Assembly: GCA_028554755.1 (NCBI GenBank) | Contig: JAPTOF010000008.1 | Location: forward strand, 16,473,001-16,537,000 | Direction of reading: 5' to 3' | Length of the DNA: 64,000 nt | DNA from: Cordia subcordata | Lineage: Eukaryota; Streptophyta; Magnoliopsida; Boraginales; Cordiaceae | Shown: piece by piece, positions 22,816 through 35,156 of the stretch | Numbering within the stretch: the stretch's first letter is position 1 | Layout: each line of letters begins with the position of its first letter | The notes under the pieces: generated by a model | Seen by the model: only the letters and a program-made list of their open reading frames with translations | Database searches by the model: none | What the model was told of the DNA's origin: nothing | Position numbers and translations under genes: made by a program

Positions 22816-23450
22816 TGATGTGTTTATTTTGTGTGTTTATTAATTGCATGTATGTACTTGTTTTGAGGTGTTTTGAGCTTTATTTAACGTATTCATATAG
22901 CATTTAGGTCATAATTGTGTATATTAAGGTTTACATGTTCATAGTTGAAGTTAAGACTTAAATGCTACACTAATGCGTGTTTATTGCTTATTTTAGGTGT
23001 GATTTGGGAAGATAATTGGAGCTTAATTGAGGGTTCTTGGTATGTGGAGCAAATCCAAAAGTGTTTTGGACATAAAGGAATGAAGAAAAGTGCATTTGGA
23101 AGTGGCCGGGCGAAAGAACGAGCGACCGAGGCAAAACCAAGCGCAAGTGAGCCATATTCGGAGCTTGCAACCTAAGAAGGACATGGACAAATTTTGGAAA
23201 TGTTTTGTGGTGGAAAAGATGGCTTAGGAGATCCCCTATGTCGGTACAAAGCCATAGAAAAAAACGGTGCGTGAATCGGAGCCAAAATGAGCAAGATATG
23301 GACATTTTACTGTGAAGACTGGTCGACCTTCTATTTAGCCTTTAAATACTATTAGGAAACACTTTTGGTAACATCAAGCAATGGTGGCAAAGTGATAAAG
23401 ATATTTTTCTGTGAATACCTAGGTCGTTGGTTGTAAACCCGCTGTAAAAA
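22816..23450 (+). repeat. Gypsy LTR fragment, plus orientation
   Basis: It starts TGATGTGTTTATTTTGTGTG immediately after Athila RT. The order of words (..AATGCTACACTAATG.., ..TTTTAGGTGTGATTTGG..) parallels the LTR starts at 34163, 53327 and 53721. A GGTCGACC box lies near 23320 and a TTTAAATA near 23340. The right boundary is unclear, because the sequence becomes A/T-rich near 23450. The candidate left target duplication is GAGCC (22811-22815). Confidence 0.6.
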
Positions 23451-23453
23451 AAT

Positions 23454-23487
23454 GATATATATATATATGTGTATATATATATATATT
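23454..23487. repeat. AT/GT microsatellite
   Basis: A run of TA dinucleotides with one internal TG break. It marks the junction between the Gypsy LTR piece and the Copia C3 leader. Confidence 0.85.
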
Positions 23488-24115
23488 TAAATTTTCAAAC
23501 AAAAGCAGAATCATCATCATCTTCATACTGCAACTGCCATAGAAATATACCCCAACATCCAAAAAATAATTTTTTTAATTAAATTTTGCAACACACATGC
23601 CACCAAGATACCAAAATTATTTAGAACATCTATCCAAAACTACAAATGAAAAAGAAACATGATCATGCATCCATTTGCTGCCATCAACATGGCAGATTTT
23701 TTTTTTTAAATGGTTTGAAATCAAAATCTTCTTCGTTGAAGCCATAGCGCCACTAGTCTGTCTTTTTCACAGATTTGATTTCAAAAATCAGATCTAAAAA
23801 AAATTGATAATCTGATTCAAAATCAGATCTGGAAAATATATGTATGTATACATACATACATATATATATATAGGATTAGCAGATCAAAGTTGGACACAAA
23901 AAATGCTCATAATCATCATGCACGAATGGTGAATACACGAAATCTATAAACTTATTACAAACAATAAATGCACAGAGATAAACACAATTAAATTCTGATT
24001 AATTAAAAGGAAACGTTCAGAATTTAAATTTTAATGTGCATATCAAATATACAAATAGAATTGTGTGATACAATCACAAAAATCATGCAAAAAGAGCCTT
24101 GGCTCTGATACCAAT
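23488..24115 (-). other. Leader fragment and initiator-Met primer site of Copia C3
   Basis: Minus-strand leader of a third Copia type. The primer site TGGTATCAGAGC (24102-24113, minus strand) is perfectly complementary to the 3' end of initiator tRNA-Met and lies 2 bp from the LTR edge. A second TA-rich repeat is at 23840-23872, and a TCAGATCT-type inverted pair sits near 23785-23830. No gag is present; the element is cut off near 23450-23488. Confidence 0.75.
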
Positions 24116-25634
24116 TGAAGGAATTCCGCGAAACTTTTTCATGAATTTTTCTAGGATCAGGCTCTTGTAAATTAAAATACACGATAAATACCTGGATATT
24201 TGTGACTCGAATACGTGTTCTTGATGTGAAGCCTTGCGAAAGCTTGATCTTCCTCCTCTTCATATGCAGCCAAGATTTACTGATGGAGGCTAGTGTTTTC
24301 TTTTGGAGGAGGAGGAGGCTTTTTTATTTTTTGTGAAAAACTAATGAATCTCAAAAAATACATACAATACCTCTTCTTATATAGAACAAAAAGAGTTGGG
24401 CCTTCACAAATCTCAAGCTCAATTCCTCTAACGCAAATAGGCCTAAACCTTAAAATCCAATTAGGAATAAAATCATTTTTTAATTCTTAACCCATTTAGC
24501 CCAAGACTTAATTCATGCCACATTTTTCTATGCTAGTAGAAAATAGATGAAATTAAATCCCTAACCTTTTAATAACTAATATTAAATATTTATTTCTTAA
24601 TTAAATATTCAAACACATTAATTATCAATTCCTTTTTTTAATTCATAATTAAATAATAGAATATTTAATTCTCAATTAAATATAATAGATCAATCCATCA
24701 ATAAAATTCTCTATCGTATGCATGACTCTGTAGGGTCAAACTTAAGTCGGTAATACAAGGACAATCTTTGTACTATTCGGAGAGGCCATCTAGCAATGGT
24801 TCCCGACGTCCGGATAAGCTAAAAAATGCAAGGCAACTATCAATGAAGCTGGGCACCATGGTAGATTCTCTATGACCCTCAATATTTTGAAACAACTCTA
24901 GGAGCATGGTCAACTATTAAAACCTTAATTAGTTATTCCATATTACGTCCTAATCTTGTCATGACTCGTCACAACACGTCTCCATGACATGTCATGCAGA
25001 AAGCTTTAGCCAAAGACTTAATGAGTTAGGACTAGGTGGAGCATCATTCTTCTAATACTTGGAGTAGGTCAATCCCATCTTGTCCTGCCTATTGGCTTCA
25101 CAACACTTTTCGCATCTAGTAACCTATCGTCACTAAATTAGAAATTCAGGTAGTCTAGCACCAAAGTAGGAGGAGTAATTCGTATGCCTCTGTGTTAGTC
25201 TCAGGTCAAAGGGAATACTACAACCATGTGCACCACAACCAATCCTTTAACAGTATGGTAAGTACTATACGATGCTTGTAAGTGAGTCATGTTCAGTAAG
25301 TGTGTCTCCACACCCCACCTGTGTGTCACACCAGTATCCCAACACCCATTGATCATGAGGATGACCAACCTATGTGACTAACAATAACCTTTACTTGAAG
25401 GAATTGATGTCTTAGTACCAATTCCATCATTTGGTTACGAACAGATTTTAAGAACAATTAGAACCAAGCCTTATTCAAATGATCTCACACAGATGTTCTA
25501 AGGAACTATATCATGATCAAAATAAGAGAAGATGGTGCAATATGATGTAGTGGCCACATATTATTAAGATAACTCGTATGTAAACAATTTTAGAAATACA
25601 AGAGATGACTAATTTTAGAACACTATTCTTAACA
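24116..25634 (-). repeat. Copia C3 5' LTR
   Basis: On the minus strand it starts TGTTAAGAATAG (25634) and ends GGAATTCCTTCA (24116), directly followed by the primer site. It is 1,519 bp and unlike the other Copia LTRs here. The sequence to its right (GTAAG, 25635-25639) is the candidate target duplication. The partner LTR is absent. Confidence 0.8.
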
Positions 25635-26728
25635 GTAAGTACCGGTTACCGGGTAGAATCTGCCGGTAGATCTAGAGAGCTCATATTTTTTCCAGTTGAA
25701 CATTATATTTTGTACCGTCTACTTGGTAGAGTACCTTAGTACTCACAGTGAAGAATCTATAAATAGCCTATTTTAGGTCATTTTTTATAGAGCAACTTAA
25801 TTTTCAAAACCTTAATAAATCTTAACCCTTTTCCCACTAAACCAAACACCTAAACCATCATCTAAATCTTACATGAAGCTATAATTGAAGTATTTAAAAA
25901 GGATTTGAATGATTTGTACAAATTTGGAAGCAAGAATCAAAGGAGCTCTTCTTGTTCTCTTTCTATTTCTTGTAAATATGTTGCTAGATTATGCTAAATC
26001 TTTGGGTGTTTGTTGTTGTATATTAGATTAAGGCTATGAATAAAGGATTTGTGTGTATCTTTAGCTCTTAATACATGTTTGTTTACACAAATCCATGTTA
26101 TGATTCAATATGTCTGTACTAAAAATCAAACATGTGTATTTGTTTGTTAAAATTCCTAAATAAGCATATATGTGTTATTTATGATTCAAATGCTTTTATC
26201 TACTTATGTGGTGATGTGATTGTGCTTAATTCATGGCTTTGCTTAGTAAGGTAGCCTTTAGCTTTAAACCCAGCTAATAGATTACATGCTATGCTTAGTC
26301 GAGTTGAGGTACTCTTCATTGGCTTTAAACCCAGTCAAGAGGATAAGTTAACCAATACTAGAGTATCTCTCACCCATGTTAGTATTGGTTAATCGAACTT
26401 TAACATTACGTAATGTTTAGATGCTAGTCCTTGGCTTTAAACCCAGCCAAAAGGATAACTTCTAAGCACGGATTGCATAGGCTAGGAGGGATTGACCCTT
26501 AGCTTTAAACCCAGTGCTCTTTTAAGTTCTTTCGTAGCTTTGGTTTTATTTTTCATAATTTTGAGCTCCTTTTAATCCTAAAAAGACCAAAAATATACAC
26601 AGACATGCACGAAGCTAGTTTTAAGCACCTGAGCATAAAGAGACCAAGGTAAGGCAGCCTCTTTGTGGAGACAATACTCGTATGCATGTATTATACTAGT
26701 CACGATCTGTACACTTGCAGGTGTAAAA
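25635..26728 (+). repeat. Gypsy LTR fragment (U3 end to U5), plus orientation
   Basis: It is colinear with 37540-38545 of element B's left LTR: a TATA box (TCTATAAATAGCC near 25748), a GAAGCAAGA..TTCTTCTTGTTCTC block, Ala/Leu-free A/T-rich R/U5, and a final GTACACTTGCAGGTGTAAA at 26708-26727. It lacks the last ACATCA. Repeated CTTTAAACCCAG words (26265, 26320, 26440, 26500) are seen within it. Confidence 0.7.
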
Positions 26729-26974
26729 CTTGGTTGTATTTGTGCTGCATTTCCACATACCACCAAGTACACGATCAAGGAGCATTTTGAATTCATTACT
26801 GCAAAAAACTCTCTCAGAACCTCGGAGTGATCAGTGCCCCTAACTTGTATTTGGAGCCCCTACTATTCATTTACCAGTCCAAGTTCATCTTCTTTTAGGT
26901 ATGCTCGCCATCCTTTCCTTTCTTTTTGTCTACAACCATCCCTTTAGAGGGGCTCTAACTTTGGCTCCCAAAAC
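26729..26974. other. Junction region without recognised gene
   Basis: The 246 bases between the LTR piece and the antisense Tat gene show no clear motif. It could be the upstream region of that gene (plus strand) or the remnant of the Tat 3' end. Confidence 0.4.
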
Positions 26975-28156
26975 ATGGAAGCCCCTTGTTGTGATAAGGG
27001 ACAAAAAATAGCTTCTTCCAACTTGAGTGATAGCTCCAATGAAGATATGGAGATCAACAAACCAACTCTGCAACCTCACAAGAGACCTTTTGCCCCTAAC
27101 ACTTCAAGCCGAGGCAACCTTTCTTAGTCCCAGAGAGCCATTCATGTGAAAAGTAAACCTCACCTTTCAACCTCTAACTTGCCCAAAAAACATCCTTCTA
27201 CCCACCAATACTAACCTACCTCTACCCCTGCTCAACTCGCTGAATGTACCTCCGTATGCTTATCAGGCCAAGGAAAGAAGTTCTTCAAAGTCAAACGACA
27301 TTAACGCTCGAATTTTAGGAGTAACCCCAATAATCAACCATTTCCTCATGGCTTTCCAAATTTATGCCAGCTTGGGAGACACCGTTGGCTAGCACCATTT
27401 ATAAGGAAAATGCGGCTGCCACTTATTGATAGGCTTCTCTAGCTCTAACAAAGGTTGGCACAAGAAATATGTCTTTGTGAAAAGCCTATCTCCCTGGAAC
27501 ATTTTGATTCACTAGGGGCGTCTATGAAAAGACATTACCAATTCTCTCAACCTTCCCACCCGAGAAATTAGAGACTGAGAGGTTCTAAAAGAAGCGGGGG
27601 TCGAACATTTTTCCCTCTTTCTCTAGAATCCTTGCAAGATAATTGAGTCTCAACTCTACTCTGACTTCATAACTTGGCCAGATGTTAGAGCCCTAAAGGG
27701 TTAGGTCTTTTCCTTACCATATACTTTACTAGTGGATTATTTGTATGCTAACTTTTGCCAGTTTATTTCTCGCAGCTATGGCTTGTAAGATGCCTTTAGA
27801 CGTTTGTCCTAAACTCAAAGCTTTGGAGCAAGTGTCCAAGGCTGCTAAAAAGGCAAGAAGAAGAAAACACATTACCCTCATCTTCTAATCCTCTAACTGT
27901 AACAATCTCATTTGGTTGGGAGGCCCAAAAAGGTTCCAAGGCTCTTACATGATTCCCGTCCACATCAGGGGAAAAGGAAACAACTCTACAATTCTCCTAA
28001 GCTTGCTAGTACTCCTTGTCCCAAGTGTATAATGCCAAGCCAGAAGGCAAAAGAGGGCTCCTCCAACATAAAGTTGAGCTTGGACACCCTCTATTCTATT
28101 GGACGTTCATCTTTTAAGCTCATGCCTTAACCTATAGAAAAAGACCATGGTGAATC

Positions 28157-30084
28157 TGTTAGGATTAGTATGCCCTAAAGCTCACTTGTACATGACATTT
28201 TGGATATGAAACAATGAATAATCATATTTTTGTTAAATGGCATTATGAGTTTCTTACATATAATCTCTGTTATGTTTTATCGATGCATGTATGAAGGTCC
28301 TTTGACTTGCACTAATGACTTGGGTGCACAGTGAGGCTGGACGCACAATAGGTTCAAGTCTAGATTTAGTCACGTCATAAATTGAATCCATAACCAAATA
28401 GTAGTGTTGGGCACTCTACTTTGATAAGGTTATATTGAGTAAGTCTCCTCTTTGAGGGTGATCTACGTAGGTCATTGGAGGACTTTCTGGATTTGTCTCA
28501 ATACTACGTGTGTCATGTATTGGATAGGACCATTGTGAGTATGTTTTCTAGTGACGTACTATCAAAGAAAGAAAACAAGACACTCACTGCTACTAAATGA
28601 TCATTGCCCTTAATCTTGAGTATATGTAGATGAACTAATGAAGTTAGGGTTTAGTACTTTGATTCACTGTGGGTGAGATCTTATTTTATTAGGATCAACT
28701 GCCTTGTGCATTGAGTGCTAAGTTCTAATTAATTAGAACATGCATATGCAAAAATGGAATCTATGTGCCCCCTTTGGGATTGTCCAAATTTATCATCCGA
28801 ATCTAGATCTAGTGATACTACCTTTATAGGTGTGTCGGTCATATGGCTTGAGGGTCGCTCCCAAGATCAAGAGATTCCATGACCAAGGATGGTTGGCAAT
28901 AGGACAAGAAACCCAACGGAAAAAGATACAGCTAAGGAGGCGATAGTACACAGGCCAAAGGACCGATCTTAGCTGTGGGTATACATAGAGGGGCATTATG
29001 GTCAGTTATTTAGTAGGTCAAAGACAAAGTTCACATTCTTTTGTGATAAGCTTTTGGGTAATGACAATTATTCTTGGAGTGCAACTTTGATCTTATGTTG
29101 GAATAGATCGAAGTTAAAAATAATTATTATGTCGCCTAGATCGGGCAAGGATATTTTTAATTATTTTTGGAAGCCAATGATAATTGTGTCTTCTTGGTCC
29201 CTTCCTAGTTGAAATGACTTTGAGAGAGTAATCTTGAAAGAGCAAATTCCATATTGTGGTAGTAGCCTTATTGGGCCAAAGCTTGAAATTGGGTTTGGGC
29301 TTTCTTTAGAGTCCAAGATAACCTAATTGGGCTAGGATGGTTTCCTATTGGGCTTGGGCCTCCACATGGATTATGGACTATGTGTTGGACTTGGATAATG
29401 GGCTTGGCCTAAGTCTTCCAAGACAAGTGGACAACTTGCAAAATACTACAAAAACAAGTGGACAACTTGCAAAATACTACAAAAACAAGTGGACAACTTG
29501 CACAAGTCTTCCAAGACAAGATTGACAAGTTTCAAAAAGGAAATACTACATGGAAATTTTCTCCCACATTGAAAGTTTAGCAACTTTAGATGCCAAGGTT
29601 CTCTCTATAAATAGACAAGACCCTACACCTTTTATGCATTCCACTTTGTAGTTGATTTCTTCCTTTTTGGCAAGAAAATACTACAACACATAGTACACAC
29701 TTATTGTGTGATTTTTGCTCTAGTTTTTCAAGAGCATATTACTTTGCTTCTTCCTACACAAGAGGCTATTCTCTCAAGATAAGTCTCTTTCATCAGAAGG
29801 AAGAAGACTAGGGAGTTGCTTATTGTGACACTCTTATAGCAAATTTTGGTGGCCTTGTTCGTGAACGGGAACAAAGCTTGTAACCGGTTTTAGCTTCATC
29901 AAAGGCCCCACGCTTCAAGAGGTTAGCTTTATATATTTTTGCAAGAATTAGTTATATTCTATATGTTCTTGAGCATGTTCTTGTGTGTGTAATGTGGTTA
30001 TTTTATTTTCCTAGCATGTTTTCTTAGTTATAATTTAGAAAATATGGACTAGGATACCCTACACTTAATAATATCGATCCTACA
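28157..30084 (+). mobile_element. Solo LTR of the 1.9-kb-LTR Copia family
   Basis: TGTTAGGATTAGTATGCC to ATCGATCCTACA, 1,928 bp, with a perfect target duplication GAATC (28152-28156 and 30085-30089). The TATA box is near 29607. It splits the antisense gene of the Tat element. Confidence 0.93.
29423..29530 (+). repeat. 31-bp minisatellite, three units
   Basis: The word ACAAGTGGACAACTTGC begins at 29423, 29454 and 29485, exactly 31 bp apart, with one more diverged unit after. The solo LTR at 2951 has only two exact units. Confidence 0.9.
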
Positions 30085-30975
30085 GAATCAAGTTCCAATT
30101 TGATCACTCCTCTGCCAGTCTCTCCTCAATTTATCGACCTCATGTAAGGAAACAATGTCATTTTAATGCCTATTCGAGATGTTGGTAACAAACTCCTATT
30201 TCACATCTTGGCAGACATTTGCAGCTTGTTATGTGCCTCTTATTCTTCATTTGTGTCTCTTATAGATTCAACATGATCTTTTACCCTTTTGTTCCTTTGT
30301 TTTCAAATCTTGGGCCATGACAGTGGCATAAAGGAGAACTTGGACTTCACCATAGCCATGCTTGGAGAAGTCATACACTATTCATACTTCTTTAGATTTG
30401 GCAACCATAATAGCCCTCGATCTTTGGTGACCTCCAACGAAATCAATCTGCTTTGGCAAACCAAGGAAAAAGTCAAGCTGCTCGTGACTTGGCTATAATT
30501 AAGAAGTAGATGACTGGAAAAGCCCTTTGAGAAGTTCAGTCTATGCTGGCAAAAGCAAAGGCCAAAATTATAAAAATTTCAAAGCTTGAAAAGTTCTCTA
30601 GGATCTGGAGTCCGAACCCTCAATGTCGAGCAGGAAACAATTTCATTATTCAGGGAGAACAGTGAGCTCAAAAATAAGTTAGTGGCATTAGAAGAGAAGC
30701 ACGCAAAGTTGACCTTCTTTTATGATCAACTAAAAGCCTAAGTAGGAGATAAAGGACAATCAACAGTCAGAAGGTATAGGGCATCAAGCCAGTTCGACAT
30801 GGATGCCAAGCGATACTACCTTAACTTCTTTAGCGAAGGCAAGATCCAAGGGATGAAAGATGCTCGCCCTGGGGCTTGAGTGTAATACCCAGATCTCAAC
30901 TTTGATTTCCTGCAATATTCATATGACGATGATGATAAGGATGGTGTCGAGATTGAGGTCCTGGTTAGATGATGA

Positions 30976-31675
30976 GTAGCCCCTAAATTTCCAGAGTCAT
31001 GCCCTCTGCTTATTCATCACTGCTAAGGCTAGAGAACTTGCTTCTTTTGGTTTTATGGCACCTGATGTGCTATAGCCCTCTAACAGGTCTTTGCCTGCAT
31101 ATCAAGTGCCTAGTCCTGTTCCTTTAGTATAAGATTATCACATTCATATTTTGTAAAGCACTAGCTTCACTTGTACTTAAATTTTTTTAATATGTTCATC
31201 TGACTAGCACCTTTCTAATTGATGCTTTTATTCCTTTTGTTTATTTTTTATCAATATTTATCTTCTTGAGCATATCTTGGCTTGTCGTATTTTAACTTTC
31301 AAGTGCAGGCTCATTTCCTAGTTACATGCCTTAGCTTGTTGTTTAGTTGAGAAAATTCGCCCCCTCTTTTAGTTGTGAGACTTGGCCCGACTTTTAGGCG
31401 TAAGCCTTGGCTCGACTTTTAGGAGAAAGTCCAGAAATAAAAATGAAACTCCAAGGTTTTCTACATTGTTCAGTTGAAAATACGACCTATGTCCATGGGA
31501 TTCTATTATATAAAGGTAAAGTACAAGCTTCAATAACCCTTTTGATCTCTACTTTCTCCCCCTCTTTTTTCACACAAAGTATGTCTTTAATTGCTTGGTG
31601 TTCCAAGCACGCTTTTGCTCGTTCCCATCAAGCTCTACTAAATGTTTTGTGCCCATCTTCACTTGTTGAGTGACT
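30976..31675. other. Spacer between the Tat antisense gene and pol
   Basis: A/T-rich spacer where the two convergent coding regions of the Tat element end. A short tandem CTTGGC(C/T)CGACTTTTAGG word occurs twice (about 31381 and 31407). The open frame at 31407-31673 partly overlaps the pol end on the other strand and I do not call it a gene. Confidence 0.5.
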
Positions 31676-32011
31676 TTGTACAGGCGGTCTCAATTTTAAC
31701 CTAACTTCCCTACTCCTCAATCTAGTTTGAAGTAGGCCTTTCGTAGAACAAAGTCTCCCACATTTATCAGCCTGGGTTAGACCTTCTTTGGGAAGTGTTT
31801 TATCATTACTTTCTTTCCCATGACAAGCCTTCTCGGGTTATTTCTCTCAGCTCTTCAATTACATTAATTCTACTATCGGGGTTTCATCATTGTATTATTC
31901 CATATACAACTCTAATCAATGGCTTTCTCACATAATCTCCACAGGTACCACAACGTTTGAACCATATGTTAAGCTAAATGGGGTTTCTTCTATAATCGAG
32001 CTCAAAGTTGT
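31676..32011 (-). pseudogene. Tat-type Gypsy integrase C-terminal part
   Basis: On the minus strand, from 32011 down, the ETPFSLTYGSNVVVPVEI block is readable. This is the conserved post-catalytic region of Tat (RIRE2/Ogre-like) integrases. It is broken by stops further on. A solo Copia LTR (32012-33900) separates it from the LLLKVLWAYQ part at 33901-33940. Confidence 0.8.
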
Positions 32012-33900
32012 TGTTAGGATTAGTATGCCTTAAAGCTCACTTGTACATGTCATTTTGGATGTTAAACAATGTATAATCAAATTTGTTATATGGCATTATA
32101 AGTTTCTTACGTATTATCTCCGTTATGTTATATTGATGCATGTGTAAAGGCCCCTTGACTTGAACTAATGACTTAGGTGCGCAGTGAGGCTGGACACAAA
32201 GTAGGTCCAAGTCTAGATTTAGTCACGTCATAAATTGAGTCCATAACCGAATTGTAGTGTTGGGCACTCTACCGGGGTAATGTTATATTGAGCAAGTCTC
32301 CTCGTTGAGGGTGATTTACCTAGGTCATTGGAGGACTTTTTGGATTTTGTCTCGATAGTACATGTGTCATGTATTGGACAGGACCATTGTGAGTACGTTT
32401 TCTAGAGACGTACTATCAAAGAAAGAAAACAAGGTCACTACTACTAAATGATCATTGCTCTTAATCTTGAGCATATGCGGATGAACTAATGAGGTTAAGG
32501 TTTTGTACTTTGATTCACTGTGGTGAGATCTTGCTTTATTAGGATCAACAGCCTTGTGCATTGAGTGCTAAGTTCTAATTAATTGGAACATGCATATGCA
32601 AAATGGAATCTACGTGCCTCCTTGGGATTGTCCAAATTTATCATCTGAATCTAGATCTAGTGATACTACCTTTATAGGTGTGCCGGTCATATGGCTTGAG
32701 GGTCGCTCCCGAGATCAAGAGATTTCATGACCAAGGATGGTTGGCAATAGGACAAAAAACCCAATGGAAAAAGATACAGCTAAGGAGGTGATAGTACACA
32801 GGCCAAAGGACTGGTCTTAGCTGTGGGTATACGTAGAGGAGCGTTATAGTCAGTTATTTAGTAGGTCAAAGACAAAGTTCACATTCTTTTGTGATAAGCT
32901 TCTGGGTAATAGCAATTATTCTTGGAGTGCAACTTTGATCTTATGTGGACTAGATAGGACTTAAAAAGAATTATTATGTCACCTAAATCAGGTAAGGACA
33001 TTTTTAATTATTTTTGGAAGACAAGGATAATCGTGTCTTCTTGGTCCCTTCCCTAGTTGAAATGACTTTGAGAGAGTAATCTTGAAAGAGCAAATTTCAT
33101 GTTGTGGTGGTAGCCTTATTGGGCCAAAGCTTGGAATTGGGTTTGGGTTTTCTTTAAAGTCCAAGATAACCTAATTGGGATTGGATGGTTTTCTATTGGG
33201 CTTGGGCCTCCACATGGATTATGGACTATGTGTTGGGCTTGGATGGTGGGCTTAGCCCACGTTTTCCAAGACAAGTGGACAACTTGCAAAATACTACAAA
33301 AACAAGTTGGCAACTTGCACAAGTCTTCCAAGACAAGTTGACAAGTTGCATAAAGGAAATACTACATGGAAATTTTCACCCACATTGAAAGATTAGCAAC
33401 TTTGGGTGCCAAGGTTCTCTCTATAAATAGACAAGACCCTATACCTTTTATGCAACCCACTTTGTAGTTGATTTCTTCCTTTTTGGCAAGAAAATACTAC
33501 AACACATAGTACACATTTATTGTGTGATTTTTGCTCTAGTTTTTCAAGAGCATATTACTTTGCTTCTTCCCACACAAGAGGCTATTCTCTCAAGATAAGT
33601 CTCTTTAATCATAGGAAAGAAGACTAGGGAGTTATTTATTGCGACAACCTTATAGTAAATTTCGATGGCCTTGTTCGTGAGTAAAACAAAGCTCGTGATG
33701 GTTAGAGCTTCGTCAAAGGCCCCATGCTTCAAGAGGTTAGCTTTACATATTTTGCAAAATACTAGTTATATTCTATACGTTCTTAAGCATGCTCTTGTGT
33801 GTGTTATATGGATATATATTGTTTTCCTAGTATGTTTTCTTAGTTAAAATTTAGAAAATATGGACTAGGATACACTACACTTAATAATATCGATCCTACA
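32012..33900 (+). mobile_element. Solo LTR of the 1.9-kb-LTR Copia family
   Basis: TGTTAGGATTAGTATGCC to ATCGATCCTACA, 1,889 bp, with a perfect target duplication GTTGT (32007-32011 and 33901-33905). It interrupts the Tat integrase after the LWAY motif. The minisatellite is at 33264-33350 and the TATA box near 33420. Confidence 0.93.
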
Positions 33901-34162
33901 GTTGTTTGATATGCCCATAACACTTTTAGTAGGAGATCTGCCCATACACCTTTGGCTTTTTCTAGATTGACTTTCTGTGCCTAAACTATTGTTCTATTTT
34001 GTTACCTCTACTTGGCCTTTACATTTAGGATAGGCTATAGTTGCAAAGAGGATGTTGATTTTCAATTCTCTACACTTGTTTTTGAAAAAACAAGAGTCAA
34101 GCTATTTCTCGTGATCGGTAATAATCACTCTTGGGATTCCAAAGCACGTCACTATCGATCTC
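33901..34162 (-). pseudogene. Tat integrase, middle part
   Basis: The minus strand keeps the region around the second catalytic Asp (a GIPRVI-like run near 34145-34125) and the DLLLKVLWAYQ end at 33940-33901. It is flanked by two solo LTRs. Frames are broken. Confidence 0.75.
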
Positions 34163-35115
34163 TAATGCGTTGGTTTTGTGTGTGGTTTTATATTGTATTC
34201 CTATATCTATTTAAAGGTTTTTTGTTCTTATTGGAAGTCCATAGATTTGTATTCATACAATATTTGAGCATATAAGGACGTAAGTGTACATAGTTAATTT
34301 TATAGGAAAAATGCTACACTAAGTGCTTAATTCTCGTGCTTTTAGGTGAGATTTGGAACAATGCTTGGAGCTTAAAATGATGAACATGTAATGATAAAGT
34401 CAAGCCAAAGGAGTTTTGGGCTAGAAGAAAGCAAGACGATTGTATTTGGAAGCTCCTAGACAAAGAACAGAGTGACCGGGCAAAACTGAGCACAACGGGA
34501 GCCAAATTTTGGAGCTCCCAACAAAAGAGGACATGGACCAAATTTGGACCTATTTATAAGGTGTAAAAGATGAAGAACAATGACTTAGGAGATCTTTGGA
34601 AGTGGTACGAAGCCATAGAAAAAAAATAGTGCGCGAATTGGAGCCCAAATGAGCGAGTTATAGGCAAAACACTATTTCTGTCGATCACTCCTAGGCTTTG
34701 CCGATCAACTTGCAGGGGTGATCAATAGAACCAGAAAGCTCCATTTTGTGTTGGTCACCTAAGCTCTAGTGCCAGTTGACCGGTAGTGTGCTGCAACTAT
34801 TTAAAATCCTGATTTTACTGCAATTTCATCATCTTTCACCCCATATCCATACACCTACTTCCTAAAACCCTAAATACACCTAAATTCACCTCATACACTC
34901 ACTTCTAAACACAAAAAAACACCTTAGAATCAAGCTTCTAAAAGGATCAAACATAAGATGTGGCCTAGCTCATGGATTGTAAAGCATGGATTTAGATAGA
35001 AGGTTATCTCTTTTTTGGCCTAAATCTAACAATATATGATTAGAGATAGGAAGGGTGATTATATTTTGTATTATGGATTGATTACTATTTTTTATTAATG
35101 GAAAATTGATGGATT

Positions 35116-35156
<41 letters not shown>

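Larger units (their letters stand above)
26975..30975 (+). pseudogene. Antisense extra gene of the Tat element, broken and split by a solo LTR
   Basis: On the plus strand, opposite to the Tat pol, a degraded coding region starts at the ATG at 26975 (MEAPCCDKGQK). It passes a KGWHKKYVFVKSLSPWNI block (27450-27510) and a Lys/Arg-rich stretch (27800-27880), and resumes after the solo LTR (28157-30084). The last part has a heptad-like ENSELKNKLVALEEKHAK segment (30655-30710), FDMDAKRYYLNFFSEGK (30790-30840) and an acidic end YPDLNFDFLQYSYDDDD (30889-30940). Tat elements are known to carry such extra genes downstream of pol, some antisense. The function is unknown. Several stops and frame changes are present. 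Confidence 0.6.

Noticed and set aside
24102..24113. tRNA-like sequence GCTCTGATACCA (also 46098, 63659)
   Set aside because: Only the 12-base 3' end of initiator tRNA-Met is matched, next to an LTR. It is a primer site, not a tRNA gene.
26265..26520. Four CTTTAAACCCAG words as a possible regulatory array
   Set aside because: Single related words also occur in other Gypsy LTRs (for example 54850 and 54915), in U5-like sequence downstream of the promoter. Too little support for a function.
29423..29530. CRISPR-like spaced repeats
   Set aside because: The 31-bp units are direct tandem repeats without unique spacers, inside a plant LTR.
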